NCBI GenBank assembly: GCA_910584215.1
Contig: CAJTYI010000008.1
Coordinates: forward strand, 1-47,551
DNA length: 47,551 bases
Direction of reading: 5' to 3'
From: an uncultured Roseburia sp.
Lineage (GTDB): Bacteria; Bacillota; Clostridia; Lachnospirales; Lachnospiraceae
The translations under genes and the position numbers were made by a program. Within the stretch, counting starts at the first letter, position 1. Each line of letters begins with the position of its first letter. Positions 33,781 to 41,321 of this stretch are shown here, in pieces. The notes beneath the pieces are model-generated. The model saw nothing but the letters and a program-made list of their open reading frames with translations, did no database searches and had not been told where the DNA came from.

Positions 33781-34535
33781 TATTGAAATCCTGCATGCTT
33801 TAAAAGCGCGGGCACTTTTTGAAAATCGTAGGCAACATGCTCCGGTTTGTGGGCGTCAGCGCCGATCGTGATAATTTCGCCTCCCAGAGCGCGGTAGCGG
33901 GCGATGATTTCCTCTGTGGGGTTTGGATGGTTTAAGCCGTAATGAAACCCTGCTGTGTTGATCTCGATACCTTTTCCGTGCTCGATGAGGTATGTTAATA
34001 TTTCATCTATGATGTCCTGGTATTGGCTCCAATGATAATGTTGATTTTTTGTGGGACCGTAGCGGACGACATAGTCAATGTGCCCATAGACGTCAAAGCC
34101 GTCGAAAGCTCTGACATTTTCCAGGATCGAGGCAAAGTATTCACGGTAACAGGCTTTTTCGGCGCGACCTTCATAAAATACAGGATAATAGGGGTCGACG
34201 CCGTGCACGAGATGGGAGGAGCCGATCACGAAGTCGAACGGATACTGGCTTAGAATCTCATCGTGAAGGGCGGCAAGATGGGGCTGCAACCCGAGCTCGA
34301 TGCCAAGGCGTATGGGAAGTCTGTCGCGGTAGCGCTCCCTGTGGGAGAGCACGGAGGCGGTATAATTGGGCAAATCCAATAAGAACAGCGTGGGCTCTAC
34401 GGGGTAATCAATGTCCAGATGGTCGGTAAAGCAGATGCCGGACAAGTCTTTTTGTATGGCTGCCTCAATCATGGACTCCTGGGCGGCGTCGCTGTCGCCG
34501 GAGTACTGACTGTGCATGTGTGTGTCCCATAACAT
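33732..34535 (-). CDS. hisJ: Histidinol-phosphatase, PHP family (HisJ-like)
   Basis: A PHP-domain metal-dependent phosphatase of 267 aa, expected to convert histidinol phosphate to histidinol. Metal-ligand motifs are DTHMHSQYSGD, FTDHLDID, GIELGLQ, SSHLVHG, GHIDYVVRYG and GADAHKPEHVAYDF. The gene is outside any visible histidine operon, so another phosphate ester substrate remains possible. It overlaps the convergent MocR gene by 49 bases at its 3' end. A ribosome binding site of AAAGGAGA type precedes ATG 34535. Confidence 0.88.
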   Translation of the reverse strand: MLWDTHMHSQYSGDSDAAQESMIEAAIQKDLSGICFTDHLDIDYPVEPTLFLLDLPNYTASVLSHRERYRDRLPIRLGIELGLQPHLAALHDEILSQYPFDFVIGSSHLVHGVDPYYPVFYEGRAEKACYREYFASILENVRAFDGFDVYGHIDYVVRYGPTKNQHYHWSQYQDIIDEILTYLIEHGKGIEINTAGFHYGLNHPNPTEEIIARYRALGGEIITIGADAHKPEHVAYDFQKVPALLKHAGFQYYTVFRERKPEFIRLP

Positions 34536-34579
34536 AGGCGGTCTCCTTTCGTGTGCAGCATGATTTTAAGATGCCGCAT

Positions 34580-35041
34580 CTATAAAATTGTTTCCATGCC
34601 ATATTTTTGTATCTTCAGGCCGCACTTTTCATAAAACTTCATGGCCTGTTCATTGCAGGCCCAGACATTGAGCGTTACGTTATAACACCCGCAAGATTTG
34701 GCGATTTGCAGTACATACTCGTAAAGGCGGGAGCCGACGGCCTGTCCCCTGACGTTTTCCGATACGCAAAGATCGTCGATGTACAGCGTCTTTATGCCCT
34801 GCATAGAGTGTCCGTGCGCCTGCTGGAAAATACAAAAGGCGTAGCCTAACAGCCGGTCTTTGTCCATGGCGACATAGATTGGCCGGTCAGGATCGTCAAA
34901 CAAACGTAAAAGCTCTTCGCGGGAATACTTTTTTTCCCCGGATTTGAACAAATCGGGCCTGCCGTCTGCGTGAATCTGCTGCACCTGGTATAATAAATCT
35001 ATGATCTGTGGAATATCTTTTGGCACTGCCTGTCGTATCAT
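34580..35041 (-). CDS. GNAT family N-acetyltransferase
   Basis: A 153-aa acetyl-CoA-dependent N-acyltransferase. The acetyl-CoA site appears as VRGQAVGSRLYEYV, preceded by the beta strand LYIDDLCVSENV, and the C-terminal strands are NVTLNVWACNEQAMKFYEKCG with the usual GNAT Asn and Tyr. The substrate is unknown. GGAGG precedes ATG 35041. It probably shares a transcript with the downstream hisJ, 44 bases away on the same strand. Confidence 0.9.
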   Translation of the reverse strand: MIRQAVPKDIPQIIDLLYQVQQIHADGRPDLFKSGEKKYSREELLRLFDDPDRPIYVAMDKDRLLGYAFCIFQQAHGHSMQGIKTLYIDDLCVSENVRGQAVGSRLYEYVLQIAKSCGCYNVTLNVWACNEQAMKFYEKCGLKIQKYGMETIL

Positions 35042-35273
35042 AATAATCCTCCGTTTTTGCGCTGTTAAAGCTTCCAGTTTCGTGAAATTGACAGCGATTT
35101 TTACTGATTATATCTTACTCCGCGGCGGTCCAAATGTCTATCCTTTTCTTTGCCGCCGCAAATGGCGGGCATGGGCAATTGTGGATTCTTCCTGTATGGA
35201 CGGCAGAATATATTGGGAAAATATCCAAACAGGAAAAAAATGGTGAAAGATTTAACAAAGTAGTGAAAAAGGG

Positions 35274-35302
35274 TTGAACTTTAGAAAAAAATTGGTTAGA
35301 AT
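35274..35302 (+). promoter_or_regulatory. Promoter of gapA
   Basis: TTGAAC (35274-35279), 17-base spacer, TAGAAT (35297-35302). The leader is about 70 bases and ends in AGGAGGAAT before ATG 35381. The rest of the 339-base gap between the divergent GNAT and gapA genes shows no other clear signal. Confidence 0.8.
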
Positions 35303-35380
35303 ATAGGAAGTACGGAAAAAGGGTTCTATGCGGCTCTGTTTCCATAGCATATCATTTACAAATTCTAGGAGGAATTAAAA

Positions 35381-36382
35381 ATGGCAGTAAGAGTAGCAAT
35401 TAATGGTTTTGGCCGTATCGGTCGTCTTGCTTTCAGACAGATGTTCGGAGCAGAAGGATATGAAGTAGTAGCAATCAATGATTTAACCAGCCCTAAAATG
35501 TTGGCACATTTATTAAAATACGATTCATCTCAGGGCAAATATGCATTAGCTGATACTGTGTCTGCTAGTGAGGATTCCATTACGGTAGATGGACAGACTA
35601 TCAAAATCTACGCTTTTCCGGATGCGAACAACTGCCCATGGGGCGAGTTAAAAGTCGATGTAGTGTTAGAGTGCTCCGGCTTCTATACCAGCAAAGAGAA
35701 AGCGCAGGCGCATATCAATGCAGGCGCAAGAAAAGTTGTCATCTCTGCTCCGGCAGGAAATGATCTTCCTACTATCGTATATAATGTAAACCATACCACT
35801 CTGACACCGGAAGACACGATCATTTCTGCTGCTTCCTGTACAACAAACTGCCTGGCTCCGATGGCAAAAGCATTAAATGACCTTGCAGGCATCAAATCCG
35901 GTATCATGAGCACAATCCACGCTTACACAGGTGATCAGATGATTCTTGACGGACCGCAGAGAAAAGGCGATCTGAGAAGAAGCCGCGCAGGCGCAGTTAA
36001 TATCGTACCGAACAGCACAGGTGCAGCAAAGGCAATCGGTCTGGTTATTCCTGAGTTGAACGGTAAGCTGATCGGTTCCGCACAGCGTGTACCGACCCCG
36101 ACAGGTTCTACAACGATTTTAGTGGCGACAGTTGAGAAGTCTGTGACAAAAGAGGAGATCAATGCAGCAATGAAAGCCGCTGCTACCGAGTCTTTCGGAT
36201 ACAATGAGGATGAGATCGTATCTTCCGATATCGTAGGAAGCACTTATGGTTCTATCTTCGATGCAACCCAGACAATGGTTGGCGCTTCCAATCTGGTACA
36301 GGTTGTGTCCTGGTATGACAATGAGAACAGTTATACCTCTCAGATGGTTCGTACCATCAAATATTTCAGCGAGTTATCATAA
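35381..36382 (+). CDS. gapA: Glyceraldehyde-3-phosphate dehydrogenase
   Basis: It oxidises glyceraldehyde 3-phosphate to 1,3-bisphosphoglycerate with NAD. Rossmann start INGFGRIGRLAFRQ, the NAD-type Asp in AINDLTS, and the catalytic Cys in SAASCTTNCLAPM are present; VPTPTGSTT and SWYDNENSYTSQM complete the signature. The length of 333 aa is standard. AGGAGGAAT precedes ATG 35381. It has its own promoter and terminator but is followed by pgk and tpiA. Confidence 0.99.
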   Translation: MAVRVAINGFGRIGRLAFRQMFGAEGYEVVAINDLTSPKMLAHLLKYDSSQGKYALADTVSASEDSITVDGQTIKIYAFPDANNCPWGELKVDVVLECSGFYTSKEKAQAHINAGARKVVISAPAGNDLPTIVYNVNHTTLTPEDTIISAASCTTNCLAPMAKALNDLAGIKSGIMSTIHAYTGDQMILDGPQRKGDLRRSRAGAVNIVPNSTGAAKAIGLVIPELNGKLIGSAQRVPTPTGSTTILVATVEKSVTKEEINAAMKAAATESFGYNEDEIVSSDIVGSTYGSIFDATQTMVGASNLVQVVSWYDNENSYTSQMVRTIKYFSELS

Positions 36383-36412
36383 TTCTTGCGCGAAGATTAT
36401 ATGTGACTTTTC

Positions 36413-36446
36413 AGAGGTCCGGTCCCGTTTGGACCGGACCTCTTTT
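36413..36446 (+). terminator. Rho-independent terminator of gapA
   Basis: AGAGGTCCGGTCC (36413-36425), loop CGTTT, then the perfect complement at 36431-36443, followed by T. It may be partial, giving a gapA-rich transcript and lower pgk-tpiA output. Confidence 0.93.
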
Positions 36447-36515
36447 CGATCTCATTGATTTTTGAGTAACATATCGTTGTTAAAAAGATGTTTTTTATTA
36501 AAGGAGGATATAATA

Positions 36516-37739
36516 ATGTCATTAAACAAAAAGTCTGTAGATGATATCAACGTAAAAGGAAAACGCGTGCTGGTGAGATGTGATTTCAACGTGCCCTTAA
36601 AAGAGGGCAAAATCACGGACGAGACGCGTATCAATGCGGCGCTGCCGACCATTCAGAAGTTATTAAATGACGGCGGCAAGGTGATTCTCTGCTCCCATCT
36701 TGGCAAAGTAAAGAACGGTCCGAACGAGGGAGAGTCGCTGGCACCGGTTGCCGCAAGACTTTCCGAAAAGCTCGGCAAAGATGTCAATTTTGTATCCGAT
36801 TACAACGTGACGGGCGAGGCGGCTACGAAAGCGGTAGAAGCGATGAACGAGGGCGACGTTGTGCTGTTGCAGAATACGCGTTTCCGCGGGGCAGAGGAGA
36901 CAAAGAACGGTGAGGAGTTTAGCAAAGAGCTGGCGGATTTGGCCGACGTCTATGTATGTGATGCCTTTGGTTCGTCCCACAGGGCGCATGCGTCTGTTGC
37001 GGGCGTTACAAAGTTTATCCGTGCAAAGGGCGGCGAAAATGTCGTTGGATACTTAATGCAGAAAGAGATCGATTTCCTTGGCAATGCCGTGGAGAATCCG
37101 GTTCGTCCATTTGTGGCGATCCTTGGCGGCGCTAAAGTGGCAGACAAGTTAAATGTGATCTCTAATCTGTTGGAGAAATGCGATACTTTAATTATCGGCG
37201 GCGGTATGGCATATACATTTTTAAAGGCACAGGGCTATGAGATCGGTAAATCTTTGGTGGACGATACCAAGCTCGATTACTGTAAGGAGATGCTTGAAAA
37301 GGCAGACAAACTCGGCAAGAAACTGCTGCTTCCGGTAGACTCTGTGACGATCACAGATTTCCCGAACCCGATCGACGCGAAAGTTGACGTTGAGGTTTAT
37401 GACGTGGCAAATATGCCGGCGGACCGCGAGGGATGCGATATCGGACCGAAGACGGCAGAGATGTATGCGGATGCTGTGAAAGCGGCCAAGACTGTTGTGT
37501 GGAACGGGCCGATGGGTGTGTTTGAGAATCCTACGCTTGCAGCAGGTACGGTTGCGGTGGCAAAAGCGCTCGCAGAGACGGACGCAACGACGATTATCGG
37601 TGGCGGAGATTCCGCTGCGGCTGTAAATCAATTGGGCTTTGGCGACAAGATGAGCCATATTTCCACCGGCGGCGGAGCATCCCTTGAGTTCCTCGAGGGC
37701 AAAGAGCTTCCCGGCGTGATTGCCGCAGACGATAAGTAA
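36516..37739 (+). CDS. pgk: Phosphoglycerate kinase
   Basis: It transfers phosphate from 1,3-bisphosphoglycerate to ADP. The N-terminal half has RVLVRCDFNVPLKEGK and LCSHLGKVKNG; the nucleotide half shows KVADKLNVISNLLEKCDTLI, VWNGPMGVFENP and IIGGGDSAAAVNQLG. The length of 407 aa is normal, counting from ATG 36516 with AAAGGAGG upstream. The reading frame extends to 36462 without conserved residues. The final codons (AADDK plus stop) are repeated downstream in tandem copies. Confidence 0.98.
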   Translation: MSLNKKSVDDINVKGKRVLVRCDFNVPLKEGKITDETRINAALPTIQKLLNDGGKVILCSHLGKVKNGPNEGESLAPVAARLSEKLGKDVNFVSDYNVTGEAATKAVEAMNEGDVVLLQNTRFRGAEETKNGEEFSKELADLADVYVCDAFGSSHRAHASVAGVTKFIRAKGGENVVGYLMQKEIDFLGNAVENPVRPFVAILGGAKVADKLNVISNLLEKCDTLIIGGGMAYTFLKAQGYEIGKSLVDDTKLDYCKEMLEKADKLGKKLLLPVDSVTITDFPNPIDAKVDVEVYDVANMPADREGCDIGPKTAEMYADAVKAAKTVVWNGPMGVFENPTLAAGTVAVAKALAETDATTIIGGGDSAAAVNQLGFGDKMSHISTGGGASLEFLEGKELPGVIAADDK

Positions 37740-37890
37740 AAAGAGCCAAAACGAAGGGCGGCAAACACGCCGTAGTGATCTGCCGCAGACGATAAATAAA
37801 AAAGACAAAAAGATGAGCGGCAATCATGCCGTGGCTGTCTGCCGCGGACGATAAATAAAAAGCACAAAAAGAGGCGTGGCGGACGATAAT
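37721..37890. repeat. Tandem repeat of the pgk 3' end, 59-60 bp unit, about three copies
   Basis: The 20 bases TGCCGCAGACGATAAGTAAA ending pgk (37721-37740) recur with one or two changes at 37781-37800 and 37840-37859, and partially at about 37877-37890. Each copy again encodes AADDK-like codons and a stop. So the gene's end including its stop has been amplified downstream, filling the gap to tpiA. Confidence 0.92.
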
Positions 37891-37927
37891 AGTTACCAAT
37901 TATACAGGAGTAAAGATGGAGGATAAC

Positions 37928-38677
37928 ATGGCAAGAAAGAAAATTGTAGCAGGCAATTGGAAGATGAATATGACGCCAAGCGCCGCAGTGAAGCTGGTAG
38001 AAGAGTTAAAGCCGTTAGTGGCCAGCGATGAGGTTGAGGTAGTCTATTGTGTTCCTGCGATCGATATTGTACCGGTGGTTGAGGCCGTAAAGGGAACCAA
38101 TGTGGCAGTCGGCGCCGAGAATATGTATTTTGAGGACAAAGGAGCGTACACGGGGGAGATTTCTGCTCAGATGCTGGTAGATGCCGGCGTCAAATATGTG
38201 ATTATCGGACACTCCGAGAGACGCGATTACTTTAAAGAGGACGACGAACTTCTCAACAAAAAGGTAAAGAAAGCTCTCGAGGCAGGACTCACACCGATTC
38301 TTTGCTGTGGAGAGACATTAGAGCAGCGCGAAATGGGGATTACCCTCGACTGGATTCGTATGCAGATCAAATCAGATTTGGTCGGCGTATCTGCGGCGCA
38401 GGTGGCTTCTATGGTGATCGCGTACGAGCCGATTTGGGCGATCGGCACCGGGAAAACCGCCACATCCGATCAGGCAGAGGAGGTTTGCGGTGCAATCCGT
38501 GCATGCATCGCCGAGATCTATGACGCAGCGACGGCAGACGCTGTCCGCATCCAGTATGGCGGTTCCGTCAATGCGGCAAATGCGGCAGAATTGTTTGGAA
38601 AACCCGATATCGACGGAGGACTTGTCGGCGGGGCATCCTTAAAAGCCGATTTTGGTAAGATCGTAAATTATAAATAA
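37928..38677 (+). CDS. tpiA: Triosephosphate isomerase
   Basis: It interconverts dihydroxyacetone phosphate and glyceraldehyde 3-phosphate. GNWKMNM holds the catalytic Lys, GHSERRDYF the electrophilic His, and AYEPIWAIGTGKTAT the catalytic Glu and mobile loop; QYGGSVNAANA and GGLVGGASL bind phosphate. The length is 249 aa from ATG 37928 with GGAGG upstream; ATG 37916 is less likely. It ends at a strong terminator, and gpmI lies about 5.8 kb away instead of directly following. Confidence 0.98.
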   Translation: MARKKIVAGNWKMNMTPSAAVKLVEELKPLVASDEVEVVYCVPAIDIVPVVEAVKGTNVAVGAENMYFEDKGAYTGEISAQMLVDAGVKYVIIGHSERRDYFKEDDELLNKKVKKALEAGLTPILCCGETLEQREMGITLDWIRMQIKSDLVGVSAAQVASMVIAYEPIWAIGTGKTATSDQAEEVCGAIRACIAEIYDAATADAVRIQYGGSVNAANAAELFGKPDIDGGLVGGASLKADFGKIVNYK

Positions 38678-38701
38678 TCAAACAGCATAAAAAGATGATT
38701 G

Positions 38702-38745
38702 GGCCTTGTGATATGTCGGTTTCGTACATATTACAGGGCCTTTTT
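38702..38745 (+). terminator. Rho-independent terminator of tpiA
   Basis: GGCCTTGTGATATGT (38702-38716) pairs with ACATATTACAGGGCC (38726-38740) through two G-T wobbles, followed by TTTTT. It marks the end of the gapA-pgk-tpiA group and the left border of the accessory block. Confidence 0.92.
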
Positions 38746-38872
38746 ATGCACAAGGCATCCAAAGGAAATTTGCCCGCAAAAGCTGATAGGGGCTCGGCGC
38801 GCGAGCAGGGCGGTCAGATGAGCAGAGAAGAAGAATTTCCTGTATGAGAATTTCTGTATATTTGGATGGTCA

Positions 38873-38878
38873 TATAAT
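38873..38878 (+). promoter_or_regulatory. Possible -10 element of the nuclease gene
   Basis: TATAAT lies at 38873-38878, but no good -35 is seen at the right distance. If used, transcription starts near 38885, downstream of the ATG at 38844 and before the TTG start chosen for the nuclease. Confidence 0.35.
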
Positions 38879-38921
38879 ATGTTGGATTAGCATAGTTATG
38901 ATAGTGGGAGGGGGTGAACAG

Positions 38922-39389
38922 TTGCTTACCATTCATGGAAAGAAAATAAAGAATGTTGACGATCCTGTTTTGTGCGGGGCATTTGGGTACAGTTATCAAA
39001 GGCATGAAGTGATCGCGAAGATTATTGACTGGTGTTTGCAATACGGGACGCATAAATTTCCCTCGATTGAAAAATTTAAAGGATTTGTATTGGACGAAGG
39101 CTCCGATATGAATTTCCTTCCACTTTTATGTACACATCCTAGATACCCGGGGCCGTATCGCATCAAAATGAAAGGAAGCAGAACAGATGATTTTGATGAG
39201 GCAAACCGCAAGGCGGGTTTAGCGCAGACACCGCTAGGATATACATGGCATCACAAGGAGGGGATCGTAAAAAGCGGAACAGAATATTTTTGTCATATGT
39301 ATCTGATTGCATCGGCTTATCATGGCAGCCGCCGTCACCGGGGCGGCGTTTATGAGTATGAGCACCTGACGGGCAGGACATACGGATAA
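38922..39389 (+). CDS. HNH-superfamily nuclease with WHH motif (toxin-like)
   Basis: A 155-aa protein whose C-terminal third carries TPLGYTWHHKEG, then CHMYLIASAYHGSRRHRGG. This fits the WHH class of HNH/Endo VII nucleases, which usually occur as C-terminal toxin domains of polymorphic toxins; the preceding YRIKMKGSRTDDFDEANRKA also fits. Here the domain stands almost alone behind about 90 residues of unknown sequence, with no secretion signal. I chose TTG 38922 because GGAGGGGGTG lies just upstream; ATG 38844, lacking a good ribosome binding site, would add 26 residues. A DNase or RNase role is inferred. The genes downstream (74-aa orphan and two DUF2589 proteins) are candidate partners or immunity genes. 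Confidence 0.7.
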   Translation: MLTIHGKKIKNVDDPVLCGAFGYSYQRHEVIAKIIDWCLQYGTHKFPSIEKFKGFVLDEGSDMNFLPLLCTHPRYPGPYRIKMKGSRTDDFDEANRKAGLAQTPLGYTWHHKEGIVKSGTEYFCHMYLIASAYHGSRRHRGGVYEYEHLTGRTYG

Positions 39390-39400
39390 TTTACGTTTTT

Positions 39401-39650
39401 GGCAGTGAAATAATGGTGCAATATGGGCTGCATTTTTAGGCAGTGAAATAATGGTGCAATAAAAACTGCACTTTTAGGCAGTGAAAAACGGTGCAATAAA
39501 GACTGCACTTTTAGGCAGTGAAAGAATGATGCGGTGAAACGGTGCCGTTGGACAGTGAAAGAATGATGCGGTGAAATGGCGCCGTTGAGCGGTGAAAGAG
39601 TGATGCGGTGAAACGGCCCCTTTAAGCAACGAAAAAATATATGCGGTCTA
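39401..39650. repeat. Tandem repeat, 36-38 bp unit, six to seven copies
   Basis: Units of GGCAGTGAAATAATGGTGCA type begin at 39401, 39439, 39477, 39514, 39551 and 39589, with a degenerate seventh near 39625. The first three share GTGCAATAAAAACTGCAC-like mini-hairpins followed by TTTT; the later three are a diverged subtype with GATGCGGTGAAACGG. The array fills most of the 285 bases between the nuclease gene and the 74-aa gene. There are no unique spacers, so it is not a CRISPR array. Confidence 0.93.
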
Positions 39651-39674
39651 GGCCAGGAGGGAAAAAGAAGCGAT

Positions 39675-39899
39675 ATGGTGAAATGGTCGGAACTAATGAA
39701 CGGAAAAGCGTTTATCACAGATCTCGGAGAAAACCAGACGGCGATCATCGATGACGAGGAGACGATTGTCGGCAGGTATGCAGTCTGGTCGCCAGTCAAA
39801 AACAGCAGTGGGCATCAGGTGGTGGAGGTGAGTGACAGGCTTGAAATGCTGATGGAAAAATATAAGATACCCAATGAACGCGTCTGCTACTTAGCATGA
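39675..39899 (+). CDS. Small protein of unknown function next to the nuclease
   Basis: A 74-aa acidic protein that I do not recognise. It begins MVKWSELMNGKAFITDLGEN, has a beta-rich middle (QTAIIDDEETIVGRYAVWSP) and a helical segment before the end (VSDRLEMLMEKYKI). GGAGG lies rather far upstream (39656-39660), so the true start may be ATG 39675 or ATG 39696. Its position between the nuclease and DUF2589 genes, 13 bases before the latter, makes it a candidate immunity or adaptor protein; this is a guess from position. Confidence 0.55.
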   Translation: MVKWSELMNGKAFITDLGENQTAIIDDEETIVGRYAVWSPVKNSSGHQVVEVSDRLEMLMEKYKIPNERVCYLA

Positions 39900-39912
39900 G
39901 AAAGGGAAAAAT

Positions 39913-40398
39913 GTGAAGCTTGGGATGAATGAGTTAATAGAATCGATTGGAAAGGCCGTGTCGGAGGCACAGCAGAATGTCGAGTTACACTCTCTCTATC
40001 GGTTTTTCAATTATTTTGAGGAGGAGCCGGAAAACGACGGCCGCGATGACGGGGGGCAGGTATTGTGCCCAAAGACGGCCAAAATGGCTGTTCCCAAGAG
40101 CGATGACATGAACGGGACTGTGGTGTCGGAGATACCGCTGCTCTCTCTGGTTCCCCATAATCAGGTATCGCTGAAGCAGGTTTCCGTGAAAATGAAAGTC
40201 TCTCTGTATACGGATGATACGAATGAAATTGTGGCGGACATGAACGTGCCGGCCAGAAATGCGCCGTCCTCATCCGAACATGCGGGAGAAGAGGGAGCCG
40301 CCGCTTCCCAGATGCATGAAGTGGAGCTTGTGTATCAGGTGTCTGAAAAACCGGAAGGCTTGTCGAGAGTGGTAGACAATATAACCAAGACAATATAA
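39913..40398 (+). CDS. DUF2589-family protein, shorter paralogue
   Basis: A 161-aa protein. Residues 1-35 form an amphipathic helix (NELIESIGKAVSEAQQNVEL), then an acidic loop, and a beta domain with EIPLLSLVPHNQVSLKQVSV, the characteristic DUF2589 segment in which a PLLSLVP-like turn leads into the strand KMKVSL. Function of the family is unknown. GTG 39913 has AAAGGG upstream; ATG 39925 is an alternative. It lies 13 bases after the 74-aa gene and 16 before a second DUF2589 gene, so the three are probably one operon. Confidence 0.75.
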   Translation: MKLGMNELIESIGKAVSEAQQNVELHSLYRFFNYFEEEPENDGRDDGGQVLCPKTAKMAVPKSDDMNGTVVSEIPLLSLVPHNQVSLKQVSVKMKVSLYTDDTNEIVADMNVPARNAPSSSEHAGEEGAAASQMHEVELVYQVSEKPEGLSRVVDNITKTI

Positions 40399-40414
40399 AT
40401 TAGGAGGATTTTGT

Positions 40415-40969
40415 ATGGCGGATTTAGGAAAAAGTTTTGCGTCGCTGCCGATCGGGCAGTTGATCTGTTCACCGATACTTGCGGTTGCGCAAGGGCAGGC
40501 GGAATTGTGCAGGGTTTATCTGGATTACTTATTCAAACTCGCTTTTGTCGACGGGGACCCCGAAAAGGGGGTAAACGTTGTGAAATTTACGCTGAACAGA
40601 CAGATTGTGGATGAAAACGGTGACAGTAAAATACAGCCCATACAGGTGGAAGCGCCGATCTTATCGTTAGTTCCGGTTCCGGCTTTTACGATGGACGAGG
40701 CGACGGTGCGTTTTACGATGGAAGTAAAGGAAGTAACCTCTCAAAAAGATATCAACAAATCGGAGAGTTCGTTTGGGGCTGGCTTTTCTTACTGGGGTTA
40801 CAGCGCCAACATCAGCGGTAAGGTCACCACATCATCGGAAAATACGCGCACCAGCGACCAGTCTGCAAAATATGAGATTTACGCGCGGGCGGCTCAGCAG
40901 CCGGCGGCCGAGGGCATGGCGAAGCTTACGAGCGTCTTTGCGTCGGTGATTGAGCCAATTGAGGTATAG
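40415..40969 (+). CDS. DUF2589-family protein, longer paralogue
   Basis: A 184-aa protein with the family start LPIGQLICSPILAVAQGQAE (helix), VKFTLNRQIVDENGD, EAPILSLVPVPAFTMDEATV and FTMEVKEV. A Ser/Gly-rich stretch (SSFGAGFSYWGYSANISGKV) and C-terminal helix follow. Helix at the N-terminus, then a beta-sandwich-like domain suggests a self-assembling or membrane-associating protein, but no function is known. AGGAGG precedes ATG 40415. A bulged but strong terminator ends the unit at 41009. It shares the PILSLVP / PLLSLVP core with the upstream paralogue. Confidence 0.8.
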   Translation: MADLGKSFASLPIGQLICSPILAVAQGQAELCRVYLDYLFKLAFVDGDPEKGVNVVKFTLNRQIVDENGDSKIQPIQVEAPILSLVPVPAFTMDEATVRFTMEVKEVTSQKDINKSESSFGAGFSYWGYSANISGKVTTSSENTRTSDQSAKYEIYARAAQQPAAEGMAKLTSVFASVIEPIEV

Positions 40970-41008
40970 GAAAGAAAGATTCAAATTTGAGAGAGTGAAA
41001 GAGATGAA

Positions 41009-41048
41009 AAAAGGGCGGAGCCGAATGTTCGGTAGCCGCTCCTTTTTT
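41009..41048 (+). terminator. Terminator of the DUF2589 operon
   Basis: AAAAGGGCGG (41009-41018) pairs with the CCG-CTCCTTTT arm (41036 onward) with one bulge, around an inner CCGAA/TTCGG stem, and a run of six T ends it. Confidence 0.85.
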
Positions 41049-41206
41049 GTATCATACAGGGAATTTTAACCAAAGGAAAGAGGCCTGTTTAATCTGCAAA
41101 GAAAACGGTAAAGAATAAATCAGAGCATTTTCTATTGCTTTTCAATGGAAATAGTGATATGTATATTGTGTAGCGATCGGATGTATCACACAGGAACTCG
41201 TTGGGG

Positions 41207-41307
41207 TGGCTTTATTGTGCCGAGAACGTCACAAATAAGCCATGGTTAGTCAAGAAAAACTGCTTCGCAGTGTGCTCTTGCGGTTCCTCGAGCGCAAACG
41301 TTCTCGG
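41207..41307 (+). other. Structured leader with a loop complementary to the 3' flank, before the reductase gene
   Basis: TGGCTTTATTGTG (41207-41219) nearly pairs with CACAAATAAGCCA (41230-41242). The 10-base loop CCGAGAACGT (41220-41229) is the exact reverse complement of ACGTTCTCGG (41298-41307), which ends four bases before the AGGAG ribosome binding site. Small hairpins ACTGC/GCAGT (about 41260-41272) and TTGCG/CGCAA (about 41279-41297) lie between. The two pairings compete for the loop, as in an attenuator or riboswitch. The bases 41049-41206 hold nothing else I can support. Confidence 0.65.
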
Positions 41308-41321
41308 AATAGGAGATTAGT

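Noticed and set aside
39401..39650. CRISPR array
   Set aside because: Units are contiguous, with no unique spacers, and no cas genes are in the window.
39350..39799. 149-aa minus-strand open frame over the 36-38 bp array
   Set aside because: It is made mostly of translated repeat units and overlaps two better-supported genes.
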